From NCBI GenBank assembly GCA_028280675.1, contig JANQLI010000131.1, positions 1-14,472 of the forward strand: DNA of 14,472 nt. Reading direction: 5' to 3'. Position numbers and translations under genes: made by a program. Positions 6,475-12,820 of the stretch are shown piece after piece. The DNA is from Alphaproteobacteria bacterium (GTDB lineage: Bacteria > Pseudomonadota > Alphaproteobacteria > SMXP01). How positions within the stretch are numbered: the stretch's first letter is position 1; each line of letters opens with the position of its first letter. The notes below the pieces were generated by a model. That model was not told where the DNA came from and made no database searches. It saw only the letters and a program-made list of their open reading frames with translations.

Positions 6475-7503
6475 TTATTGTGAGACCACAATTGTCACAC
6501 GACGGTTCAGAGGTTCGCGCACCCCGTCACCTGTTGCGACAGCAGGCTGATTCTCACCGAAGGATGCGACGGTGATTTTGTTTGCATCAATCCCTTGCGC
6601 AACAAGAGCGGCTTTCACGCGCTCAACCCGGCGAGACGAGAGCCCATCATTGTATGCGTTCGTCCCGGATGTATCGGTGTGACCTTCAAGGTCCATGCGC
6701 ACAACGCTACCGGCGTTTGAATCGCTGACAACTTGATCGATCACGGCTTGCGCATCTGTGGTCAAGACATCTTCATCATGCGCGAAGTAGACAATATAAT
6801 CCGTTGGCATCGCCATCACAGGGGCTGCCGCCGCTGCCCGTGGTGAGAAAGCAATGCGAAGACCCGCCATAATGGTGTGGTTTACATCGTCAAATCCTGT
6901 GAGTGAGACTGTTGATGAGCCATCTGAGAAATCAAAGTCATTTGTGCGAAAATAACGGTAATCTGTATAGAAATCGATGCGATCACCAATATTAGCTGTC
7001 AGACCAATAATACCTTGATAGGCAAAGCCACTTTCATCATCTTTTAAAGGTGCTCCAAACTCGCCCAGAACATCAATATTGCGTTCGGCAAAACCAATAC
7101 CTGCGCCAATATATGGGGTGATGCTAGAGCTGGTCGGAATGTCTTTGATGGCGTTCAACATGATAGACCAGCCATCAATGCTGCCACTTAAATCTTCGAT
7201 AGAATTAGAAATGTCGACATCGTTATCCCGGTATGCACCTTCTAACTCAACGCGCCAATTTTGGGGAAGAAAGAGACCAATCGCTCCAGCGCCAGCCCAT
7301 CCTGTATCTGCATTTACATCAGCAGGTACGGGGCCTGCCAAAGAACTTGCAATATTACCATCTCCATCATCAACAGCATTAATGCCAATCCCGCCGCTAA
7401 TATACGCTTTGTAGCGATCCGCTACGCCGTCCGCTTGCGCTGCAAACGAACCGGCTACAATACTGAGTGACACCAAAAAGGTGCTGGACTTCATGATAGA
7501 CAT
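6475..7503 (-). CDS. OmpA-family outer-membrane protein (beta-barrel plus peptidoglycan-binding domain)
   Basis: Outer-membrane protein of 342 residues. A signal peptide (about 1-24, ending 'AAQA') is followed by an N-terminal beta-barrel (about 30-220) with alternating hydrophobic strands such as 'WRVELEGAYRDNDVDI' and 'DFYTDYRYFRTNDFDF'. An Ala/Pro linker (221-233) leads to an OmpA C-terminal domain (about 236-342). The domain shows 'YFAHDEDVLTTDAQAVI' and 'LEGHTDTSGTNAYNDGLSSRR'. D277 and R292 sit at the positions that bind diaminopimelate of peptidoglycan in the family. The likely role is an envelope tether. The start is ATG 7503; GGGGGG (7516-7511) is a wobble-type ribosome site 7 nt away, and ATG 7494 is an alternative. 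A good promoter lies upstream (7570-7542), so it is probably monocistronic. Confidence 0.92.
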   Translation of the reverse strand: MSIMKSSTFLVSLSIVAGSFAAQADGVADRYKAYISGGIGINAVDDGDGNIASSLAGPVPADVNADTGWAGAGAIGLFLPQNWRVELEGAYRDNDVDISNSIEDLSGSIDGWSIMLNAIKDIPTSSSITPYIGAGIGFAERNIDVLGEFGAPLKDDESGFAYQGIIGLTANIGDRIDFYTDYRYFRTNDFDFSDGSSTVSLTGFDDVNHTIMAGLRIAFSPRAAAAAPVMAMPTDYIVYFAHDEDVLTTDAQAVIDQVVSDSNAGSVVRMDLEGHTDTSGTNAYNDGLSSRRVERVKAALVAQGIDANKITVASFGENQPAVATGDGVREPLNRRVTIVVSQ

Positions 7504-7541
7504 AAGGCTACCCCCCGAATGAAAAAATAAATCGATGCTGA

Positions 7542-7570
7542 AATATAACTTGCTGTTAACTATGCGACAA
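7542..7570 (-). promoter_or_regulatory. Sigma-70-type promoter of the OmpA-family gene
   Basis: On the minus strand TTGTCG (7570-7565) and TATATT (7547-7542) are separated by exactly 17 bp and precede the ATG at 7503 by 38 bp. This is a good housekeeping promoter match and suits a highly expressed envelope protein. Confidence 0.6.
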
Positions 7571-7775
7571 CGAGAAAGTGACGATTGTGTTAATCCATTG
7601 TTTTCAATAGTAAAAATAGCTCAAGACATAGGCGAAAGAGAGCACTTCGCCACGCGAGTGTAATATTTTTGACATACTTTCAATTTGGGACTTTTCGCAG
7701 TTTTTCTGCGGGGTCCAGAGGATTTTCAATCTTATTTAAGTGCATGAAGGATATTTTACTCGTATAAAGTGCAAA

Positions 7776-9275
7776 TCAGCCGAGCTTCTGATCATATTCC
7801 CCGACGTCTGGTATCTTGGACAGTGTTGAATCAAGTTCAGCAAACATCGCTTTGAGATTATCTTCTGACGTAGGGCTTTCCACCACAACAACCAGGCCTG
7901 GTTTGTTCGATGATGCACGAATCAACCCCCATGTGCCATCTTCGACGGTGATACGAATGCCGTTCACTGTGACAACATCACGGATTTTCTGGCCAATCAA
8001 TTCGCCGCCTTGATCAGCGATGGCTTGATAGTGCGCGATGACCTGATCTACCACGCCATACTTTTTATCATCGGGACAGTAGGGGGACATTGTGGGCGAG
8101 CCCCAGGTCTTGGGCAAGTCATCTCTCAAATCAGACATTGATTTGTCCGGGTTATGGGACAGCATGTCGAGAATGGCGATCGCTGAGACGATGCCGTCGT
8201 CATACCCGCGGCCTATCGGCGCATTAAAGAAGTAGTGCCCGCTCTTTTCAAAGCCAACAAGGGCGTTCAACTCATGTGCGCGGCGTTTGATATAAGAATG
8301 ACCTGTTTTCCAATAATCGGTTTTTGCGCCATTTTGAATCAGCACCGGATCTGTCAAAAAGAGACCCGTTGACTTCACATCGACAACGAATTGCGCATTG
8401 TCATATTGTGCTGACAAATCGCGGGCTAACATCACGCCAACTTTATCGGCAAAAATTTCTTCGCCTTCATTGTCAACCACGCCGCAGCGATCACCATCAC
8501 CGTCAAAGGCAAGACCGACATCGGCCGTGTTTTCGAGAACAGCGTCACGCACAGCATGCAGCATTTCCATATCTTCTGGATTGGGATTGTGATTGGGGAA
8601 AGAATGATCCAATGCGCAGTGCAGCGGAATCACCTCCACGCCAAGTTTTTCCAAAATCACAGGCGCATAGGCTCCCGCTGTGCCGTTGCCACACGCGACA
8701 ACCGCCTTCAGTTTACGAGAGAAGGGTTTGCGGTCCGTGAGATCCGCAATGTAGCGGTCGCGCATATCTGGCACATAAGTATATGAGCCCCCATCGAACG
8801 TTTTTCCTTCCCCGTTGAGCACGATCTCTTTGAGACGTGTCATTTCATCGGGGCCAAAGGTGAGTGGGCGATGCGCTCCCATTTTGACTCCGCACCAGCC
8901 ATTTTCATTATGACTGGCGGTAACCATGGCGACACAGGGCACATCGAGATTAAACTGTGAAAAGTAAGCCACAGGGGACAGTGCAAGGCCGATGTCATGC
9001 ACCTCGCAACCGGCCGCCATCAAGCCGACCATCAACGCTTGCTTCAACGATCCCGAATAGGATCGGTAATCATGGCCAACAGCGATAGCAGGTTTCACAC
9101 CAAGCTCTCGGATCACATTCCCCAGACCTAATCCAAGGGCTTGCGCGCCCATCAAATTGAACTCATCAGGGAACAGCCAGCGGGCGTCATACTCACGAAA
9201 GCCGGTTGGCTTCACAAGAGGTGTGGTTTCGAACTCAAGAGTATTGGGTGTTAGATCCGAACGTGGTGTGAACAT
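7776..9275 (-). CDS. Phosphomannomutase/phosphoglucomutase
   Basis: Alpha-D-phosphohexomutase of 499 residues that interconverts hexose 1- and 6-phosphates (mannose and/or glucose), supplying nucleotide sugars for lipopolysaccharide and exopolysaccharide; cytoplasmic. All four family loops are present. The phosphoserine loop is 'TASHNENG' (119-126, S121) and the metal loop 'DGDGDR' (258-263). The sugar-recognition loop is 'EKSGH' (343-347), where many phosphomannomutase/phosphoglucomutases have E-M-S-G-H. The phosphate-binding loop is 'RASSNKP' (453-459). Start ATG 9275 has GAGG (9286-9283) 7 nt upstream. It is the last gene of a three-gene minus-strand unit, 29 nt after phnN. I prefer the dual name because sequence alone does not settle sugar preference. 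Confidence 0.93.
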   Translation of the reverse strand: MFTPRSDLTPNTLEFETTPLVKPTGFREYDARWLFPDEFNLMGAQALGLGLGNVIRELGVKPAIAVGHDYRSYSGSLKQALMVGLMAAGCEVHDIGLALSPVAYFSQFNLDVPCVAMVTASHNENGWCGVKMGAHRPLTFGPDEMTRLKEIVLNGEGKTFDGGSYTYVPDMRDRYIADLTDRKPFSRKLKAVVACGNGTAGAYAPVILEKLGVEVIPLHCALDHSFPNHNPNPEDMEMLHAVRDAVLENTADVGLAFDGDGDRCGVVDNEGEEIFADKVGVMLARDLSAQYDNAQFVVDVKSTGLFLTDPVLIQNGAKTDYWKTGHSYIKRRAHELNALVGFEKSGHYFFNAPIGRGYDDGIVSAIAILDMLSHNPDKSMSDLRDDLPKTWGSPTMSPYCPDDKKYGVVDQVIAHYQAIADQGGELIGQKIRDVVTVNGIRITVEDGTWGLIRASSNKPGLVVVVESPTSEDNLKAMFAELDSTLSKIPDVGEYDQKLG

Positions 9276-9304
9276 GGGGGGTCCTCAGAGTCATCTATTT
9301 GGCG

Positions 9305-9856
9305 TTAGCTTGCCCCGAGAGCTTTTAAGAATCGGTTCACAGCATCGACCTTGGTGCCGTCGTTTATCACGAGCCTCACGTCAGGTCCATGAGGCATATC
9401 TTGAAAGGATCGTGACAGACGTTCGTCAATGTCTTCTGGGGTTTCGCGGCCACGGGCAATCAGCCGGTCGCGTAAAATCTCTTTCGGTGCGGTGACCAAA
9501 AGGATTATGACAGAGGGGTAGGTTTTGCGTGCATCCTCGAGCACTTGCCGGGAGACGTTGACAATCACATTTTGGCCAAGCGCAAGGTCGTCGTTGATAG
9601 AACGTGGAATAGCGTAATCAAGATTATGGGCATGCCAGGAGAGGGCGAATGCGCCTTTTGCTTGACGCTTGCGGAAGTCATCCTCCGTAATAGGTAGGTG
9701 CTCCTCTCCACCCGCCTCAGCCGCGCGCGTGATATAGCGTTTTGGAAAGACCCAATTGGGGTCATCTTTCAGAGCTTCGCTGGCGCCATCAAGGCAAAGA
9801 TCTTTTCCGGCTCCGCTGGGTCCGACAACCAAATAGAGCGTGCCATGTGCGTTCAT
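9305..9856 (-). CDS. phnN: Ribose 1,5-bisphosphate phosphokinase PhnN
   Basis: ATP-dependent kinase of the guanylate-kinase-like fold that turns ribose 1,5-bisphosphate into PRPP, the last step of phosphonate breakdown by C-P lyase. It is 183 residues, the normal PhnN length. The P-loop is 'GPSGAGKD' (12-19), where Asp replaces the Ser/Thr usual in guanylate kinases, as is typical of PhnN. Other PhnN blocks are 'RYITRAAEAGGEEHLPITEDDF' (40-61), 'SWHAHNLDYAIP' (73-84), 'NVSRQVL' (100-106) and 'RGRE' (135-138). It starts 3 nt after the protease stop and no good ribosome site is visible, so translation is probably coupled. No other phn gene lies in the window, so it may serve PRPP supply rather than phosphonate use. 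A divergent guanylate kinase-like activity cannot be excluded. Confidence 0.88.
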   Translation of the reverse strand: MNAHGTLYLVVGPSGAGKDLCLDGASEALKDDPNWVFPKRYITRAAEAGGEEHLPITEDDFRKRQAKGAFALSWHAHNLDYAIPRSINDDLALGQNVIVNVSRQVLEDARKTYPSVIILLVTAPKEILRDRLIARGRETPEDIDERLSRSFQDMPHGPDVRLVINDGTKVDAVNRFLKALGAS

Positions 9857-9859
9857 GAA

Positions 9860-10555
9860 TTATTGCCGCAAAATCAGGCGGTCTTGATCAACAGTGAAGC
9901 TGCTCAAGCGACTCAAGTAAGACATCCCGAGAAGGGAGGAGCTTAGTCCTTCTCCCATCACCGTTGCCGGGACATTGTAAATGACAATATCACCGATCTT
10001 GATTTCATCGATTGTGACAGGGGCGGCATAGGCCATACCATTGGCCGTGCTCACTGGAATATTAAAGGTGAGGTCCTCTATCCGGAACCCTAAGCGCTTT
10101 GCATCGAACGCGGTCAAAGCGACAGAGCTCGCGCCTGTATCCACCAGAAACATCACGTGGGTGCCGTTGACCAATGTGGATGCTTGGAAGTGCCCATTCG
10201 TTGACAAACCAATGCTCACTTGGCCTCGTTGTTCTTGCACCGGCGAGGTTGGAGACAGATTCATGCCGACGCGGGCGGCCAGGTCGCTGAATTCAAAGCG
10301 GTAAGAGTAGACAACAATCAGGGCAATGAAAATACCGAGCCAAACGAAGGCCTGCTTCAAAGCGAACCCCGGAGAGCTACGCCAGCCGACAACAACACTG
10401 CTTGCAACAAGGACTAATATCCCGAGTCCACGCACAAGCTCGATTTGATTGTTTTGGTCTTGCAGCGTTCCAGGAAATGCAGCGTTGAGCACCAGCACGA
10501 GTAAAACCGTTCCTAAGACAAAGAAGGCAACATATATCCAGGGTGTGCCGCGCAT
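9860..10555 (-). CDS. Membrane-anchored retropepsin-like aspartic protease (TIGR02281-type, clan AA)
   Basis: A 231-residue membrane protein with three hydrophobic segments (about 6-27, 41-58, 69-86), then a C-terminal retropepsin-like domain (about 110-231). The active-site motif is 'FLVDTGASSVALT' (136-148, catalytic D139), followed by 'TANGMAYAAPVTIDEIKIGDI' and the conserved end 'SLLGMSYLSRLSSF' (207-220). Such single-domain proteases act as dimers; this family is widespread in Alphaproteobacteria, and substrates of close relatives are unknown to me. The domain should face the periplasm if the N-terminus is cytoplasmic. ATG 10555 is chosen because AAAAGGAG (10568-10561) is 5 nt upstream; the longer frame from 10633 has no such site. 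It is the first gene of the unit with phnN and the phosphohexomutase. Confidence 0.87.
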   Translation of the reverse strand: MRGTPWIYVAFFVLGTVLLVLVLNAAFPGTLQDQNNQIELVRGLGILVLVASSVVVGWRSSPGFALKQAFVWLGIFIALIVVYSYRFEFSDLAARVGMNLSPTSPVQEQRGQVSIGLSTNGHFQASTLVNGTHVMFLVDTGASSVALTAFDAKRLGFRIEDLTFNIPVSTANGMAYAAPVTIDEIKIGDIVIYNVPATVMGEGLSSSLLGMSYLSRLSSFTVDQDRLILRQ

Positions 10556-10690
10556 GCGATCTCCTTTTGGGCTCAATGGAGAAGAATGCCTGAGTTTCTT
10601 TGACAAAGTCTTATACACGGCGATTCTTTGCAAGGGGGAAACAGGCCAGAGCCAGCGATTGGGGAGGATTTATGCAGAGTGCTTTTTCAC

Positions 10691-10709
10691 ATGCACATAT
10701 TTTGTGCAT
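10691..10709. promoter_or_regulatory. Inverted repeat ATGCACA-N5-TGTGCAT, candidate operator
   Basis: Perfect 7-bp arms (10691-10697 and 10703-10709) around TATTT, placed between the divergent protease and porin promoters. The arms contain the TGCACA/TGTGCA core seen in the palindromes before the XRE regulator at 3693-3734, but with the arms in the opposite arrangement. Confidence 0.4.
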
Positions 10710-10831
10710 CGCCAGGGGGTGTGTCTCCGAGACTCTCAGCCTCCAGATACCCAAAGAGATAATAATGTTTTGTTTTTGTTAAAGAAAAATAACAATTCGT
10801 AAAAAATTTTGCGGCGCACAAAAAGTGGCAC

Positions 10832-10895
10832 TGCTCCTGCAATGACAGAGACGTCTATCTCAGACGCGATTACGTGCAAAGAAATTGCAGGAGCA
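10832..10895 (+). promoter_or_regulatory. 5'-leader RNA stem that sequesters the porin Shine-Dalgarno
   Basis: TGCTCCTGCAAT (10832-10843) is the exact reverse complement of ATTGCAGGAGCA (10884-10895), a 12-bp stem with a 40-nt loop. The right arm contains the whole ribosome site GCAGGAG (10887-10893) of the porin starting at 10900, so the folded form should block initiation. A competing local hairpin is possible: TGCAA (10875-10879) with TTGCA (10885-10889), loop AGAAA. It would leave GGAG (10890-10893) free. Mutually exclusive pairings that mask or expose a ribosome site are the layout of riboswitches, thermometers and sRNA-controlled leaders. I recognise no known aptamer; the trigger is unknown. 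Confidence 0.6.
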
Positions 10896-10898
10896 TAA
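10842..10898 (+). CDS. Possible 18-codon upstream ORF in the porin leader
   Basis: ATG 10842 opens a frame encoding MTETSISDAITCKEIAGA and stops with TAA at 10896-10898, one base before the porin ATG. Its start codon overlaps the left arm of the leader stem and its last codons form the right arm, so ribosomes translating it would unfold the stem and deliver themselves to the porin start. No good ribosome site precedes it (AAGTGG at 10823-10828 is 13 nt away), so translation is unproven and the frame may be chance. Confidence 0.3.
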   Translation: MTETSISDAITCKEIAGA

Positions 10899-10899
10899 T

Positions 10900-11610
10900 A
10901 TGAAAATGAATAAATTTTTCCTCGTCGGTTCGGTCATGGCGGCAACGGCGTCTCTGCCAAGCCTCGCGCACGCGAACGGAGAATTGTGGGGCACTTTCTC
11001 TGGAAATGTTGCAGTGACATCCGACTATATCTTCCGCGGCATTAGTCAAAGCGATGAAGGTGTTGCTCTCCAAGGAGGGTTGGATTGGGATTCCGGTAAA
11101 GGCTTCTATCTCGGTGTATGGGGATCAAGCGTGGACTTCAATGATGGGGATGAAGCCAGCGTCGAAATTGATGTTATTGGTGGGTATGCCGGTGAGTCCG
11201 GAAACTTCTCCTATGATGTCGGTTTTATTTGGTACACTTATCCGGGTGCAGATGATTCACTCGACTATAACTTCGTCGAAGTGGGAGCGAGCGTCGGTTA
11301 CGCCTTTGAAAAAGCCTCGATCTCTGGTGGCGTGTACTACACGGAAGATAACTTCGGCGGAACCGATGAAGCGATCTTTACCACCGCCGGTATTGAGGTG
11401 CCTCTCAATGAGTCCTTCACAGCGAGCGCAAATGTCTCCCATTATGAAGTCGAACCGTCTTTTGGCGACGATTACAACACATGGGACATTGGCCTAACCT
11501 ATTCCTTCGAATGGGTGGATATTGATGTGCGTTACTATGATGTTGATGAAGATTTCTGTGGTGATTTCTGCGATGGGCGTGGTGTAGTCACGGTCTCACG
11601 CAGTCTCTAA
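10900..11610 (+). CDS. TorF-family putative porin (PF09694/TIGR02001-type)
   Basis: Outer-membrane beta-barrel protein of 236 residues. A signal peptide (1-25, ending 'SLAHA') is followed by the family hallmark 'SGNVAVTSDYIFRGISQSDEGVALQGGLDW' (34-63), then 'GFYLGVWGSSVDF' (68-80), 'EIDVIGGYAG' (89-98) and 'YDVGFIWYTYPG' (105-116). Even-spaced aromatic and acidic strands run to the end. The protein is very acidic, and two cysteines (C220, C224) lie near the C-terminus. The family is named for a porin-like protein of the trimethylamine N-oxide locus of Shewanella; the transported solute here is unknown and no tor genes are nearby. Start ATG 10900 has GCAGGAG 6 nt upstream, and that site is buried in a 12-bp leader stem. 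A terminator follows, so it is monocistronic. Confidence 0.9.
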   Translation: MKMNKFFLVGSVMAATASLPSLAHANGELWGTFSGNVAVTSDYIFRGISQSDEGVALQGGLDWDSGKGFYLGVWGSSVDFNDGDEASVEIDVIGGYAGESGNFSYDVGFIWYTYPGADDSLDYNFVEVGASVGYAFEKASISGGVYYTEDNFGGTDEAIFTTAGIEVPLNESFTASANVSHYEVEPSFGDDYNTWDIGLTYSFEWVDIDVRYYDVDEDFCGDFCDGRGVVTVSRSL

Positions 11611-11652
11611 ATGAAAGATCTCCCTCGGGGGCCCTTGTCCCTTGATCTCAAG

Positions 11653-11678
11653 AAAGGGGTCCTTCGGGGCCCCTTTTT
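11653..11678 (+). terminator. Rho-independent terminator with UUCG tetraloop after the porin gene
   Basis: AAAGGGGTCC (11653-11662) pairs with GGGCCCCTTT (11667-11676) around TTCG, giving a 10-bp stem with one G-U pair and a C(UUCG)G loop, followed by TTATTT. The AAA start of the stem means it may also work for the opposing SDR gene that ends at 11689. Confidence 0.9.
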
Positions 11679-11688
11679 ATTTGCGTCT

Positions 11689-12594
11689 TTAATTGATTTT
11701 GACGCCTGCAGCTTCGAGAAATTTGAGTGTTTGCATCCCGCCCATGTCATAGGGTTCAGCAGAGCTAAAATCGCCAATGTTGTCCCACGCGTCTTGCACT
11801 TGTTCAGGCGTAGCGGTCCCGCCAATAAAAACACCTTGGCTTTCGATGATTCGTGAGCGCGCAAAATGTCCGGCGCCTGCGCAGAGAATTTCGCCCGTCG
11901 GCGCGTCTTCATGGACCAACAAGATGGCGCCCGCGGACACGACTTCTGGCTTAAACACGTCGAGCGCTTCTGGTGGTAACAGATCCTCAGTCATCCGTGT
12001 CGCTGCGACGGGCGAGAGCGCATTGACACGAATATTGTCTTTATGCCCTTCGATTTTCAGTGTGTTCATCAGCCCAATTAAGCCGAGCTTGGCGGCGCCG
12101 TAATTCGCTTGACCAAAATTACCGTAAAGACCGGACGATGATGTCGTCATCATGATCCGTCCGTATTGTTGTTCTTTCATAATCGGCCAGACCGCATGGG
12201 TGACTTTGGCGGAGCCGATGAGATGGACATCCATCACCAATGTGAAATCGGACATCTCCATTTTGGCGAAACTTTTATCGCGCAAAATACCTGCATTATT
12301 CATGACAATATCAATGCGCCCAAAGGCATCCAGCGTGTCGTTGATGAGCTGCGCAATGCCCGCATCATCGGTGACGCTCGAGCCATTCGCGATCGCATTA
12401 CCGCCCGCGTTTTGAATTTCAGCCACCACATTTTCAGCGGCTTCCGATGATCCGCCGGTTCCATCCACAGATCCGCCAAGATCGTTGACAACGACCTTCG
12501 CACCCCGCTCGGCCAGGGCAAGGGCGTGGCAACGGCCAAGTCCGCCACCGGCGCCAGTCACAATAGCCACGCGATCATCAAATCGAATACTCAT
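11689..12594 (-). CDS. SDR-family dehydrogenase related to peroxisomal MFE-2 / (3R)-hydroxyacyl-CoA dehydrogenase
   Basis: Cytoplasmic NAD-dependent short-chain dehydrogenase of 301 residues. The cofactor motif is 'TGAGGGLGR' (13-21). 'VVVNDLGGSVDGTGGSS' (34-50) is the signature of the dehydrogenase domain of eukaryotic multifunctional enzyme type 2 (HSD17B4) and its bacterial relatives; D38 would bind the NAD ribose. 'NNAG' lies at 99-102, and the catalytic residues are about S152, Y165 and K169. The tail 'VQDAWDNIGDFSSAEPYD' (266-283) also matches the MFE-2 dehydrogenase domain. The likely role is oxidation of 3-hydroxyacyl-CoA or steroid-like hydroxyls in beta-oxidation. Start ATG 12594 has GAGGAG (12606-12601) 6 nt upstream. 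It is divergent from an LLM flavoenzyme across a 226-bp gap with inverted repeats, suggesting joint control. Confidence 0.87.
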   Translation of the reverse strand: MSIRFDDRVAIVTGAGGGLGRCHALALAERGAKVVVNDLGGSVDGTGGSSEAAENVVAEIQNAGGNAIANGSSVTDDAGIAQLINDTLDAFGRIDIVMNNAGILRDKSFAKMEMSDFTLVMDVHLIGSAKVTHAVWPIMKEQQYGRIMMTTSSSGLYGNFGQANYGAAKLGLIGLMNTLKIEGHKDNIRVNALSPVAATRMTEDLLPPEALDVFKPEVVSAGAILLVHEDAPTGEILCAGAGHFARSRIIESQGVFIGGTATPEQVQDAWDNIGDFSSAEPYDMGGMQTLKFLEAAGVKIN

Positions 12595-12672
12595 GTGTTT
12601 CTCCTCACATCAGGTCATTTTATGCGCCCTCTATAGCATAACACGATGGCGGCCCGGCATTTTCCCGGCGCT

Positions 12673-12720
12673 GGGTTGACGTTCCCGGAAACCAAAAACC
12701 ACAGTGTGGCGCGTCAACCC
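12673..12720. promoter_or_regulatory. Inverted repeat GGGTTGACG...CGTCAACCC with internal near-palindrome
   Basis: GGGTTGACG (12673-12681) and CGTCAACCC (12712-12720) are exact 9-bp inverted arms with a 30-bp spacer, so each strand carries a TTGACG, a -35-like hexamer. Directly inside the left arm, GTTCCCGGAAAC (12681-12692) matches its reverse complement at 10 of 12 positions. The site lies midway between two divergent catabolic genes. A TetR-like or similar regulator site is inference; no such regulator gene is in the window. Confidence 0.4.
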
Positions 12721-12820
12721 GGTCCCCTGTTCATCAATTAGGGATGGGCGTACATCACAGCCAGTTGATCGCCTCTCGGGGTGCGTAAGATGTAGATGTT
12801 TATGAAGGAGACCTTTTGTC

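Larger units (their letters stand above)
10556..10899. other. 344-bp divergent intergenic region (protease operon / TorF-type porin)
   Basis: No protein gene is convincing here. It holds the ribosome site of the protease (10561-10568), a TGTATAAG on the minus strand near 10608-10615 that could be a -10 box without a clear -35, the TGCACA/TGTGCA inverted repeat at 10691-10709, a short odd palindrome GTCTCCGAGAC at 10723-10733, a strongly AT-rich stretch (about 10755-10810) likely to contain the porin promoter, and the structured porin leader from 10832. A possible porin promoter is TTGTTA (10776-10781) with TAAAAA (10800-10805), an 18-bp spacer and a weak match. Confidence 0.5.

Noticed and set aside
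7696..7710. CGCAG-TTTTT-CTGCG hairpin between the phosphohexomutase and the OmpA-family gene
   Set aside because: Only a 5-bp stem and no T-run on either strand; not convincing as a terminator.
7738..7773. Two AAGTGCA direct repeats (7738-7744 and 7767-7773) downstream of the phosphohexomutase
   Set aside because: Short 7-mers in AT-rich DNA with no associated structure; expected by chance.
10449..10802. 117-codon plus-strand frame across the protease start and the intergenic region
   Set aside because: The first part is antisense to the protease, and the rest is low-complexity AT-rich sequence without a ribosome site or domain.
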